Translations under genes and position numbers: made by a program
The notes under the pieces: model-generated
What the model saw: only the letters and a program-made list of their open reading frames with translations
Databases searched by the model: none
What the model was told of the DNA's origin: nothing
Assembly: GCF_000613905.1 (NCBI RefSeq)
Contig: NZ_BAJW01000007.1
Coordinates: 1-64,000 of the forward strand
Reading direction: 5' to 3'
DNA from: Acetobacter persici JCM 25330
GTDB taxonomy: Bacteria; Pseudomonadota; Alphaproteobacteria; Acetobacterales; Acetobacteraceae
Length of the DNA stretch: 64,000 bases
Part shown: piece by piece, positions 20,337 through 29,095 of the stretch
How the letters are laid out: each line of letters opens with the position of its first letter
How positions within the stretch are numbered: position 1 is the stretch's first letter

Positions 20337-20355
20337 TCTGACAGGACCCTGACGC

Positions 20356-20490
20356 ATGGCGCCTCGCCCTAAAATGGAACATGAAGATGATGTGCCGGTT
20401 ATTACCGTCCGGGCGCTGATCATCATCCATATCTGTCTGGCGTTGTTCATTCTGTTGTGGGGCTGGCTGGACTGGTCCCTGCCGCAGTAA
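20356..20490 (+). CDS. Putative 44-residue membrane protein
   Basis: A short acidic N-terminus (MAPRPKMEHEDDVPVITV) is followed by one hydrophobic helix (ALIIIHICLALFILLWGWL) and a short tail. It starts 20 bases after the flavin reductase stop, preceded by ACAGGACC, so it is probably co-transcribed. No family recognised. Confidence 0.5.
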   Translation: MAPRPKMEHEDDVPVITVRALIIIHICLALFILLWGWLDWSLPQ

Positions 20491-20524
20491 AGGCCGCAGT
20501 CGGGCCGCAGTAAGGCCGCTGCCT

Positions 20525-21316
20525 TCAGGCTTTTAGCCGCTGAACAAGCCCGACCAGCAGGAATCCCGCACCGCCCAGAAGGGCGATCCAGAAGGAGGTC
20601 GGGCAGTCTGTATACCATGACAGGCTCAGCCCGCCCCATGCTTCCGCCAGAGCCAGACCGGCTGCGGCCGCAAGCCCGGCCAGCGGAGACAGGCCAAGCC
20701 GCAGCACGGTGGCCGCCGGGGCCACCATAAGCGTAAAAACCAGCAAGACCCCGGTAATCTGCGCACATTCCGCCGTAGCCAGAGCCACGAGCGCCAGAAA
20801 CAGCACGTCCAGAGCCTGAAGGCGCACGCCTTTAGCGTCCGCCATTTCCGGTTGCAGGGTGGCGAACAGCAGCGGGCGGGCCATAAGCCCCAGCCCCAGC
20901 AGACACCCGGCGGACAGCAGCGCCAGCCAGCCCAGCATTCCGGGGCTGATGCCCAGAATATCGCCAAACAGCAGCGCCGTGGCCGCACTCGCCGAACGCG
21001 TCAGCAGGTGCAGGAACAAGGCCCCCACGCCCATTGCAACAGACAGAACAAGGCCGATCATCACATCCCGCCCGGCCACGCGCTCCCCGGCCAGACCCAT
21101 CAGAACGCCGGCTGTCAGCGCCCCCCCGGCCAGACCGGTAAAGGGTGACAGGCCAAGCATGAGCGCACCGGTCGCCCCGGCAAACCCCACATGGGACAGC
21201 GCATGGCTGGCAAACGTCTGCCCGCGCAGCACCAGAAACCAGCCGACCGGGCCACAGACCAGCGCAACCAGAAACGCCGCCAGAAAGGCCGTCCGCATGA
21301 AGTCATAGTCAAGCAT
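20525..21316 (-). CDS. znuB: Zinc ABC transporter permease
   Basis: 263 residues with about eight membrane helices and the ABC-3 family pattern: GPVGWFLVLRGQTFASHALSHVGFAG in the first third, then LLFGDILGI and the TGVLLVFTLMVAPAATVLRLG block. The start overlaps the end of znuC by eight bases. It is the last gene of znuA-znuC-znuB. Mn transport is an alternative, but the divergent zur and the Zur-like site favour zinc. Confidence 0.88.
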   Translation of the reverse strand: MLDYDFMRTAFLAAFLVALVCGPVGWFLVLRGQTFASHALSHVGFAGATGALMLGLSPFTGLAGGALTAGVLMGLAGERVAGRDVMIGLVLSVAMGVGALFLHLLTRSASAATALLFGDILGISPGMLGWLALLSAGCLLGLGLMARPLLFATLQPEMADAKGVRLQALDVLFLALVALATAECAQITGVLLVFTLMVAPAATVLRLGLSPLAGLAAAAGLALAEAWGGLSLSWYTDCPTSFWIALLGGAGFLLVGLVQRLKA

Positions 21317-22232
21317 GCGCGCCGCACCCTCCGCAGTCATGCTCCTGCAAGGCGGAGCCGCCGCCTTCCGCCACCACAAACACGCGGCCTCCGGCCCGCA
21401 CCACATCGACCGGCGCACCATACAGGGCTGTCAGAGCTTTGGTGGTAATCACCTCATCCACCGCGCCGAGCAGCGCACGGCCACGGGCCAGATACAGCAC
21501 ATGGTCCATCATGCCGAGCAGCGGATTGATATCATGCGCGGACATCAGCACCGTCATTTTACGCGTGCGCGCGAGGGTGTGAATTCGCTCTACCGTCTCC
21601 CGCATGCGGGCGGGGTCCAGACTGGCAAGCGGTTCGTCCAGCAACAGGACAGAAGGATCATCCAGCAATGTCTGGGCCAGCAGAAGGCGCTGACGCTCCC
21701 CGCCGGACAGCGCGGAAACCGGCCTTTGCGCCAGCTCCTGCGCATCCACAGCGGCAAGGGCGGCATCCACCGCCGCCCGACCGGCGCGACTGTACCATGG
21801 CAGACCCCAGCGTTGCCCGTGCAGGGCAGACGCCACCATGCTCCAGCCGGTAAACTGCCCGCCAACAAGCTTGCGCATCTGCGGCATATACCCCACCGCG
21901 CGGTTGCCGCGCCGCACGGGCTGACCGTTGATGAACAGAGCGCCCTGCACCGCAGGCTCCAGCCCCAGCAGAGCGTGAAACAGGGTGGTTTTCCCCGCCC
22001 CGTTGGCCCCCAGAACGCCGACAAAACTCCCCTGCGGGATTGCCAGACTGATCTGGCTCAGCACGACACGGCCACCCCGGGCCAGCGTCACATCCTTCAG
22101 GCAAATGCTTTCCGGAGCACGCTCCCCATGCGGAAACCCGCAGGAGGCATTGAGACGCACAGACTGGGCGGGGGCCTTGTCCGGCGCGCTCTCCGCTGCT
22201 GTGTCCGGCATAATGGAATGGCCTGACCTCAT
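21309..22232 (-). CDS. znuC: Zinc ABC transporter ATP-binding protein
   Basis: 307 residues. Walker A GANGAGKTT, Q-loop GYMPQMRK, signature ALSGGERQRLL, Walker B VLLLDEPLASLD and switch His in MSAHDINPLL. About 50 extra residues precede the ABC core, and the C-terminus ends in a His/Cys-containing tail (ALQEHDCGGCGAHA) that could sense metal. The start overlaps the znuA stop as ATGA. Confidence 0.9.
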   Translation of the reverse strand: MRSGHSIMPDTAAESAPDKAPAQSVRLNASCGFPHGERAPESICLKDVTLARGGRVVLSQISLAIPQGSFVGVLGANGAGKTTLFHALLGLEPAVQGALFINGQPVRRGNRAVGYMPQMRKLVGGQFTGWSMVASALHGQRWGLPWYSRAGRAAVDAALAAVDAQELAQRPVSALSGGERQRLLLAQTLLDDPSVLLLDEPLASLDPARMRETVERIHTLARTRKMTVLMSAHDINPLLGMMDHVLYLARGRALLGAVDEVITTKALTALYGAPVDVVRAGGRVFVVAEGGGSALQEHDCGGCGAHA

Positions 22233-23107
22233 GGCGCGGGCTGACCGAGCACCTGCGCAACCTGCGTCAGAGTGCTGTGCATCCATTCCTGCCAGTGGGT
22301 GTCGGGCGGCATGATCTCACGCACTGGCAGCACCGGCACCCCGGCACTGTGCGCCTGTGCAATCAGCCGCTGCACGGAGGGACGGTCCGCCTGTGCGTTA
22401 TAGGCCACAAACCGCACGGCATGCTGGCGAATATCGGCATCAAACTGCGCCACGGCGGAGGCTGGCGGTTCTACATCATTCATGACGGCCACCTGAAAGG
22501 CCTGCTCCTTCATCACCAGACCGAGGCTGTCTGCCAGCGGCGTGAAAACCGGCTCCGTGGCTGCCACAGGCTGACCCTGTACCTGCGCGCGCAGAGTGGC
22601 AACATGCTGCACGACACCCCCGATGGCAGCCAGAACCGTTTTGCCCCGCGCTTCATACGCGCTGGCATGCTGCGGGTCTGCCGCCTGACACGCCGCGATA
22701 AACCGGCTCACAAAAGCCGCGACGGCAGGCAGGTTATACGCCAGATGCGCGTTATCGCCCTCATGCCAGCCGGTCCAGCCGTCCGCTTTGATCATGGGCA
22801 CCGGAGGCCCGCGCCGGGCCTGCGCCAGACGGTCCAGCCAGGCATCATACCCCGCGCCATTGGCCACAAGCAGCGTAGCCTGCGCGACCAGCCGGGCATC
22901 CGCCGGGGTTGGTTCATACAGATGCGGGTCAAGGGTCGGGGTGTTCAGAATGGACGTGACGTGCATATCCGGCTCCGCCACCTGTGCGGCCAGATCCCCC
23001 CACGTATTTTCCGCAGCGACAACAACAGGCGTTTCCGCCGCCGTAGCAGCGCCATGCCACACACCGGCAAGCAGCAGGCAGGAGAGAACAGAGGCAGGAA
23101 AACGCAT
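22229..23107 (-). CDS. znuA: Periplasmic zinc-binding protein
   Basis: 292 residues. Signal peptide (VLSCLLLAGVWHGAATAA), then the cluster A-I binding-protein fold: VVVAAENTWGDLAAQV, TLDPHLYEPTPAD (metal His), GDNAHLAYNLP (metal His) and a C-terminal PVLPVREIMPPD. It lacks the long His/Asp-rich loop of E. coli ZnuA. It starts the znuACB operon and faces zur across 230 bases that contain a Zur-like box. Confidence 0.88.
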   Translation of the reverse strand: MRFPASVLSCLLLAGVWHGAATAAETPVVVAAENTWGDLAAQVAEPDMHVTSILNTPTLDPHLYEPTPADARLVAQATLLVANGAGYDAWLDRLAQARRGPPVPMIKADGWTGWHEGDNAHLAYNLPAVAAFVSRFIAACQAADPQHASAYEARGKTVLAAIGGVVQHVATLRAQVQGQPVAATEPVFTPLADSLGLVMKEQAFQVAVMNDVEPPASAVAQFDADIRQHAVRFVAYNAQADRPSVQRLIAQAHSAGVPVLPVREIMPPDTHWQEWMHSTLTQVAQVLGQPAP

Positions 23108-23201
23108 CAGGCTGATCCTTGTCGATCGGCTGGGCCATCAGGAACGGGAGCATCACACTTTAGACCGGGAAACACGACCGCAAGGGTGCCCCGGAAGAAT
23201 G

Positions 23202-23217
23202 TGATATTATAACATGA
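23202..23217. promoter_or_regulatory. Candidate Zur box
   Basis: TGATATTATAACATGA is an imperfect palindrome (12 of 16 positions symmetric) that resembles the alphaproteobacterial Zur consensus built on TGTTATATTATAACA. Its place between znuA and zur fits zinc-dependent repression of both. Confidence 0.55.
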
Positions 23218-23337
23218 CGCGTTTGACCAGAACCTGAAGAGCTGGTCTGTTTTGCGTTCACTCTCCGGCACGCGTAAGATAGCACTTCTCCTCAGGCCGG
23301 ACTGGGGATACACCGTGATTTCTGCCGCGCAGACTGT

Positions 23338-23909
23338 ATGGACCGCATGACCCCGACAGCGTTTTCCCCCGCCACAACAGCCCAGCTTGACCGCGCCGAT
23401 GCCCTCTGCACCCGGCAGGGCGCGCGCATGACGCAGCAGCGCCGGGAAATTCTTGGCCTGATTCTGGACGCACAGACGCCGGTAGGCGCGTATGACCTTC
23501 TGGAAAAAATCAAAACGCCGGACCGCCGCCCTGCCCCGCCGACGGTCTATCGCGCGCTGGATTTTCTGCTGGACCACGGGCTGATCCACCGGATTGAGCG
23601 GCTGTCCGCCTTTGTGCCCTGCACGCACCTGCTGCGTGACCCCCACACGCATAACCCCGACCACTGCCACGACCATGATCACGAGACATGCTGCATACGG
23701 CGCAGTTTCTGATCTGCAAGTCCTGCAAGGGTGTGACAGAAATTGCGGACTCCAGCGTGCTGAACACGCTGCGCGGCATCTGCCGGGAGCAGAATTTTGT
23801 CATGCAGGGGGCCTCTATTGAAGTGGTGGGCCTGTGTGCGGAGTGCGCCGCCAAAGCGCGCCCGACCCGCAAGAGCGCGCAGAAACAGGCCTCGCCCTCT
23901 TCTCCATGA
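23338..23909 (+). CDS. zur: Zinc uptake regulator (Fur family)
   Basis: About 190 residues. N-terminal Fur winged helix (MTQQRREILGLIL, APPTVYRALDFLLDHGLIHRI), a His-rich stretch (HTHNPDHCHDHDHE), then the structural zinc site cysteines in LICKSCKG and LCAEC. This Cys arrangement and the divergent znuACB identify Zur rather than Fur. One frame break near 23687 (GAGACATG should be GAGACCATG) is fixed by one base. The stop overlaps the next gene as ATGA. Confidence 0.9.
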
Positions 23910-24474
23910 CCAGAAAGCCGGGCCGCCCACCTGCGCAGTCTGACCTGCTGGGTGCGCCACCCGGACATGAGACTGTGGCGGCAGACCGCAAGACCAAGGT
24001 CCGCCGCACCGCACGGGCTGCGCGGCCCCGTTCCGAGGGCGCGAAAAAACCGGAATCCCCTTTGCAGGCCGACCTGTTTACCAGCCCGCTGCCGCCACGC
24101 CCGCGCCCACCCCGCACACGGTTTGACGCGGAAGAACTGCGTCTTTCCGTGGTCCCGACCTCAGGTTTTTCCGCGCAGGCGGCCCCGGATAGCTGGCTGT
24201 ATCTGGTGACGGACACGGAGGATGCCAGCCAGCTTCTGGACCACGGGCTGCCCCTGCGTAAAACCCACCCGCCTTTGCTGACGGAACGCGGCGGCGTAGC
24301 CACTGGCTGATGAAAATGACGGAAGACCCGCCGGGACTTTTCGCCACAACGCCAGTGGTGCTACGTCTGCGCCGCGCCATGGTGGCCGGGTGGCTGGAAC
24401 CAGACCCGGACCACAGCGCCGAATTTTCCGCTCCGTGTTATTTGCTGAGCGGAAGCAGACAGGAACAGGACTGA
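23906..24474 (+). CDS. Hypothetical protein coupled to zur
   Basis: About 189 residues. The first 80 are Pro/Arg/Lys-rich and likely disordered (GRPPAQSDLLG, PLPPRPRPPRTRF). The rest looks folded: DSWLYLVTDTEDASQLLDHG, LPLRKTHPPLLTERGGVAHW, VVLRLRRAMVAGWLEPDPDH, APCYLLSG. The opening L-Y-x-V-T-D ... I/L-L-x-x-G-L-x-L loosely resembles ADP-ribosyltransferase-like folds of the DUF4433/RNA 2'-phosphotransferase kind; this is a weak impression. It overlaps zur by four bases and precedes the asparaginase by ten. One frame break near 24300. Confidence 0.6.
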
Positions 24475-24484
24475 GCAGAGTATC

Positions 24485-25517
24485 ATGACAGCACACACGC
24501 AAAGCGACACGCTTCTGGCTGAGGTGACACGCGGAGGCCGGGTAGAATCCCGCCATTACGGCGCAGCGGTTGTCATGGATGCCTCGGGAAAAACCGTGTT
24601 TGCCACGGGCGATGTGGAGACACCCGTCTATCCCCGTTCAACAGTCAAAGCCCTGCTGGCCCTGCCATTGCTGACGGAAGGGGCTGCGGACAAATATGCC
24701 CTGCCGCCGGAGGCTCTGGCTCTGGCCTGTGCCTCGCATCAGGGCGAGCCTGCGCATGTTGCCGTGGCTGCCGATATGCTGGCCCGTACCGGCTGGGATT
24801 ACGGCGTACTGGAATGTGGCACACACTGGCCGCTGGATGCCCGCGCCACCCGCGCGCTAGCCGCCGCGGGGCAGGAAGCCTGTGCGCTGCATAATTGCTG
24901 CTCTGGCAAACATGCGGGCTTTATCTGCCTTGCCTGCGCCACCGGGCAGGACCCGGCCCATTACAGCCGCCCCGAACACCCCATTATGCAGACCATGGCC
25001 CGCACTCTGACGGATGTGACCGGCGTGCCCCACACCGACGCCAACCGGGGCACAGATGCTGCGCCATTCCCACATGGGCCATTCCGCTTTCCGCCCTTGC
25101 TCTGGGTTTTGCCCGTTTTGCCACGGGCACCGGCTGAGTGCGGACCGCGCTGCCGCCGCCACCCGTCTGCGGGACGCCATGACCGCCGCGCCCTTCATGA
25201 TTGCGGGCACGGACCAGTTTGATACGCTCGTCATGCAGGATCTGGCCCCGCGTGTGCTGACCAAAATGGGCGCGGAAGGTGTGATGATTGCCGCCCTGCC
25301 AGAAAAAGGTCTGGGCATTGCCATCAAATGTCGGGATGGCGGGGTGCGGGCGGCAGAAGTGGCCGCCGCAGCTCTGATTGCCCGCTTTGGGGGAGAAGAC
25401 GCTCCCGTTCTGAACCACTTTATGCGGCATCCGCTGAAAAACTGGAACGGGACCGTGGTGGGGGAACTCCGCGCAGCGCGTGAACTGGCCGGAGACAGGC
25501 TGCCAGAGGGTATTTAA
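24485..25517 (+). CDS. Asparaginase II family protein (Rhizobium type)
   Basis: About 344 residues of the thermolabile asparaginase (AnsA/Asparaginase_II, PF06089) family, which turns L-asparagine into aspartate and ammonia. It shows YPRSTVKALLALPLL, CASHQGEPAHV, HNCCSGKHAGFICL (conserved Ser-Lys and Cys), GTDGCAIPTWAIPL and LAPRVLTKMGAEGVMI. No signal peptide, so it is cytoplasmic. Frame breaks near 25058 and 25132 are each repaired by one base and restore the family motif. It is probably transcribed with zur and the upstream hypothetical gene. Confidence 0.87.
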
Positions 25518-26031
25518 AACTGGCGGTGGCTCACTCTCCAGTTGAGACTCTCGCTAAGAAAGGCTGAGAGAAAAAGCGCACTAAGCGCACGCAAACATGC
25601 CGGGCACAGGAAGACCTGCTTGCTGTGCCCGATGGCCTGCACGCCGGACACGCTCGGTTCACCGAAATCACCAGACCGATATCACAGAAGATGCGACGCC
25701 GTCTGGTTCTCAGACAGATGGTTGCAGCACAAGGCATAGTCTCTTCGCGGCCTGCCGGACCACGCGACCAGCCAGAACACGGAAAAAATTCAGTTTTCGG
25801 GAATCCTCACAGCGGAGGCAGGACAATCGTTAAGTTCGTGGACTTTCGTGATAACGAAATCAGAACAAAACGAAAACACACAACAGAAAACTCTGTGTCA
25901 TTTTAAACAAAAATCAGAAGATTTTCCGAGGGAGGAGCGTGCTTTGAAAGCCATCTGTCCGCTGGTATGCAGCGTCTGGCGGTAAAATATGACGGGTCTG
26001 GCCCCGTATATAGGGGCCAGACCAGAAAAAC
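25518..26031. other. 514-base spacer with a strong hairpin
   Basis: No convincing gene on either strand. It holds a perfect nine-base stem CGGGCACAG/CTGTGCCCG at 25601-25631 (13-base loop, no T run) and a six-base palindrome TTTCGT-GATA-ACGAAA at about 25847-25862 in an AT-rich section. A non-coding RNA or decayed gene is possible. Confidence 0.4.
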
Positions 26032-26751
26032 TTATTTCTTGCTGCGCGTGGTTTTGGAAGCCTTACGGCCCCGCGTTGCAGCCGGTTTGGCTGTCGCTTC
26101 AGCCGCTTCTGCAGCCAGACGGTCATAACGCTTCTGGCGGCGGGTATCCTGCACAATACGCAGTTTTTCAACAGCGGAGAGGCGCACCTTCTTTTCTGCC
26201 GGAGCCGCTTTAGCGCGCGGTGTACGAGTTTTGGGCGCAGCCGGAGCTTTGGTTGCCGCAGCCGTTTTTGCAACGGTCTGCTTCGGAGCAGCAGCCTTAC
26301 GAGTGGCCTTGACCGGCTTTGCGGCCTCAACAACCGCAGCAGCAGCCGGACGACGGCCACGACGAGCGGGGGCCGGAGCGTCCACAGCGGCTTCCGCAAC
26401 TTTGCGGCGGGGAGCGCGGGTTGCCGGTTTGGCCTCTGCAGCAGCAGCTTCTGCCGTCTTGCGCGGGGCACGGGTTGCGGGCTTGGCAGCGGCTTTTGTG
26501 GCGGTTGCTTTTTTCTTCGGCGCGGCTTCAGCTTTTGCAGCTTGGGCGCACGGGCCGGCTTAACGGCTTCCGTCACCTTTGCGGCAGCGACTTTGCGCGG
26601 CTTGCGGGCGGGGGCCTTCGGCGCAATTTCTTCTTCAACGGCCGCAATTTTTGCGGGGGTCTTACGCGTGCGGCGCGGGGCAGCAGGGGCTGCGGCGGCG
26701 GCAGATACGGTGGTCTTAGCCGTGGCGCGGCGTTTTTTTGGTTTCGCTCAT
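26032..26751 (-). CDS. Histone H1-like Ala/Lys/Pro-rich nucleoid protein
   Basis: About 239 residues after frame repair, starting MSETKK. Nearly the whole length is repeats of AKPATRAPRK/KAAAPK type, very basic and rich in Ala. A more ordered segment near the C-terminus (KVRLSAVEKLRIVQDTRRQK) precedes the basic tail KASKTTRSKK. This composition is typical of bacterial H1-like (HC1/HC2/AlgP-like) DNA-compacting proteins. GTGGAG precedes the ATG. Breaks lie near 26732 (a seven-T run; one extra or two missing bases) and 26540 (one missing). Repeat slippage could also be real strain variation. Confidence 0.7.
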
Positions 26752-27075
26752 TCAAAACTCCACTTTCACACCCGCCTGAAAAACTTCAAGATCTACAAAC
26801 GGGATTATAGAATTGCGTCTTTTATCTCTTTCAGGAAAGGCTCCTGAAAGGCGCCCCGATGACCTGAAACTCACGTCATTCATAACAAAAGCCACAGAAA
26901 ATGCAAAAAATACTTTAGAACCGAAAAGAATAACCCACGTTTTACAGATCAGCCCCCGGCCCCGCACACCCCTGCTCCGGCCATGCCTTCACGCTTCTGG
27001 CGGGTGGGAGTGGTGGTCTGGTGAACTCTCCGGTATTATCAGCGCATATCCCCAATCCTGACAGGAGCAGGTCTC
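26752..27075. other. Divergent promoter region, histone-like gene / mtnA
   Basis: 324 bases with no gene. It is AT-rich next to the histone-like gene. On the minus strand a TATAAT -10 lies at about 26804-26809, with a palindrome (listed separately) where the -35 would be. Towards mtnA there is only a ribosome site (CAGGAGCAGG). Confidence 0.45.
26828..26850. promoter_or_regulatory. Perfect 23-base inverted repeat near the histone-like gene promoter
   Basis: CTTTCAGGA-AAGGC-TCCTGAAAG is a perfect nine-base inverted repeat with a five-base centre. It lies about 77 bases before the histone-like start codon, overlapping the -35 position of a putative promoter. It may be a repressor operator or a leader hairpin. 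Confidence 0.45.
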
Positions 27076-28170
27076 ATGAAGATTAACGGCACGCCGTATC
27101 GCAGCGTCTGGGTAAATGAAAAAGACGGCTGGTCCATCCATATTTTTGACCAGACGCGCCTCCCCTTCTCCCTTGATATCCTGCGCCTGACCACGCAGCA
27201 GGAGGTTGCCCATGCCATCAGCACCATGCAGGTGCGCGGCGCCCCGCTGATTGGCGCTGTGGCCGCCTACGGGCTGGCTCTGGCCCTGCGGCAGGATGCC
27301 AGCGATGCCGCCATGGAAGACAATGCTGCCATGCTGGCCGCGACACGCCCCACAGCCGTAAATCTGCGCTGGGCGATTGACCGTATGCTGAACTACCTAC
27401 GCCCCGTTGCCCCGCAGGAGCGGGTTGCCGCAGCCTACGCGGAAGCTGGCCGCATCTGTGATGAAGATGCCGCCCAGAACGAAGCCATCGGCCGCCACGG
27501 GCTGGCGCTGATCCGTGAACTTGCAAAAAACCGCCCCGCAGGCGCGCAGATTAACCTGCTGACACATTGCAACGCAGGCTGGATTGCAACGGTGGACTGG
27601 GGCACGGCCCTCGCCCCCATCTACATGGCGCATGATGAAGGGCTGAATGTGCATGTATGGGTTGATGAAACCCGCCCACGGAATCAGGGGGCTGCCCTGA
27701 CAGCATGGGAGCTGGGCAGCCATGGCGTGCCGCATACCGTGATTGCCGATAATGCGGGCGGCCACCTGATGCAGCATGGTCAGGTTGATCTGGTGATTGT
27801 AGGCACAGACCGCGTGACCCGCACCGGAGACGTTGCAAACAAGATCGGCACCTATCTGAAAGCGCTGGCCGCACAGGACAATAACGTGCCGTTCTGGGTG
27901 GCGCTGCCCTCCACCACTATTGACTGGACTGTGGCCAATGGCGTGACGGAAATCCCTATTGAGGAACGCGCAGCGTCCGAGATTACCCATGTGGCGGGCC
28001 GAGGAGAAAACGGAGTGCAGACCCGTGTGCAGATTACGCCCGATGGCAGCCCGGCGGCCAACCCGGCCTTTGATGTCACGCCTGCGCGGCTTGTGACCGG
28101 GCTGATTACGGAACGCGGCTGCTGCCCCGCAACGGAGGCGGGCCTGCGCACGCTCTTCCCTGAACAGTAA
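27076..28170 (+). CDS. mtnA: S-methyl-5-thioribose-1-phosphate isomerase
   Basis: 364 residues. It isomerises methylthioribose-1-phosphate to methylthioribulose-1-phosphate in methionine salvage. Family motifs are MQVRGAPLIGAVAAYG, NLLTHCNAGWIATVDWGTAL (catalytic Cys), VDETRPRNQGA, TVIADNAGGHLM and IVGTDRVTRTGDVANKIGTY (catalytic Asp). The frame is intact. The rest of the salvage pathway is not in the window. CAGGAG lies upstream of the ATG. Confidence 0.95.
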   Translation: MKINGTPYRSVWVNEKDGWSIHIFDQTRLPFSLDILRLTTQQEVAHAISTMQVRGAPLIGAVAAYGLALALRQDASDAAMEDNAAMLAATRPTAVNLRWAIDRMLNYLRPVAPQERVAAAYAEAGRICDEDAAQNEAIGRHGLALIRELAKNRPAGAQINLLTHCNAGWIATVDWGTALAPIYMAHDEGLNVHVWVDETRPRNQGAALTAWELGSHGVPHTVIADNAGGHLMQHGQVDLVIVGTDRVTRTGDVANKIGTYLKALAAQDNNVPFWVALPSTTIDWTVANGVTEIPIEERAASEITHVAGRGENGVQTRVQITPDGSPAANPAFDVTPARLVTGLITERGCCPATEAGLRTLFPEQ

Positions 28171-28416
28171 TAGCCCGCCATGTTTTTTCAGGAGGGGGGC
28201 TTTTCAGGAGGACAGGCACACTCTGGTGCCGTCCTGCCCTTCTGGCTTACAAAGCCCACCTTATCCGCAGCACCGGCTTTGGCAGGCCGGGGCTGCATTT
28301 TTTTGTGCATACCCCTATGCGCGGCCCTTTTCTTGACGCTCTCCGGCCCGCGCCTGATAAACGCTATACGACGCAATACAGTCCGCGCCATGATGCCATT
28401 CTGAAAGGGCAAGAGC

Positions 28417-28922
28417 ATGTCTGAGACGATAGAAACCCCGACAACCCACTTTCTGGCGGCCCATGGCGTTGCCTACACTATGCATGATTACGACTACGTC
28501 TCGGACCCCGGAAAGATTGGCCTGCATGCCGCAGCCGGGATCGGGATTGATAATGAAAAAGTCTTCAAGACCCTGATGGTCGAGATTGATAAAAAGCAGG
28601 TGGTGTGTGCGGTTATTCCCGTGCATCAGAAAATGAACCTGAAAAAGGTTGCCGCCCTGTTTGGCGGTAAAAACGCCCGTATGCTGGGGGCGGAGAAAGC
28701 CGAGGCGCTGACGGCTTTCAGGTGGGCGGGATCAGCCCCTTTGGCTCACGCACGCAGGTGCCGGTGGTGTTTGAACAGAGCGTCCTGAAGCTGGACCTTA
28801 TGTATATTAACGGCGGTGGCCGTGGCCTTGTTGTCGGGCTGGACCCGGCGGATGCCCTCCGATGCGTCAACGGCCAGACGGCAGACCTGACAGTAGACCT
28901 AACAACAGACCCTGCGGCCTGA
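28417..28922 (+). CDS. ybaK: Cys-tRNA(Pro) deacylase YbaK
   Basis: About 168 residues of the YbaK/EbsC editing family. It hydrolyses mischarged Cys-tRNA(Pro) in trans with prolyl-tRNA synthetase. Motifs: EKVFKTLMVEIDKKQVVCAV (catalytic Lys in KTL), KKVAALFGGKNARM and VGGISPFGSRTQVPVV. One frame break near 28713 (GACGGC should be GACGGGC) is repaired by one base. Confidence 0.9.
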
Positions 28923-29095
28923 ACCCCGGAGACAGGTGAGGCGTGACGCCACACACGCGGCAAAAAGGAGACAGGGATGCGGTGAAAACAGCGTCTCCCT
29001 CTTTTCCGCCGCCGCCGGGCAGCTTATGCAGAACAGGTGAGCTCTTGACGGCAAGGGCTCCTGACACTCCGGGCATGCCGGAGGGATTTGTCTGG

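Noticed and set aside
25830-25865. Possible LexA box (GTTC-N7-GTTC) in the spacer
   Set aside because: The second half reads TTCG at the required spacing, so it does not match.
25914-26576. 220-residue Pro/Leu/Arg-rich frame over the histone-like gene
   Set aside because: Only its first dozen residues are real; the rest is the histone-like repeat read in the wrong frame after a one-base loss.
28171-28416. 75-residue frame between mtnA and ybaK
   Set aside because: No ribosome site and no family match. The local hairpin GGACAGGCAC/GTGCCGTCCT (about 28210-28236) could be a weak terminator but lacks a T run.
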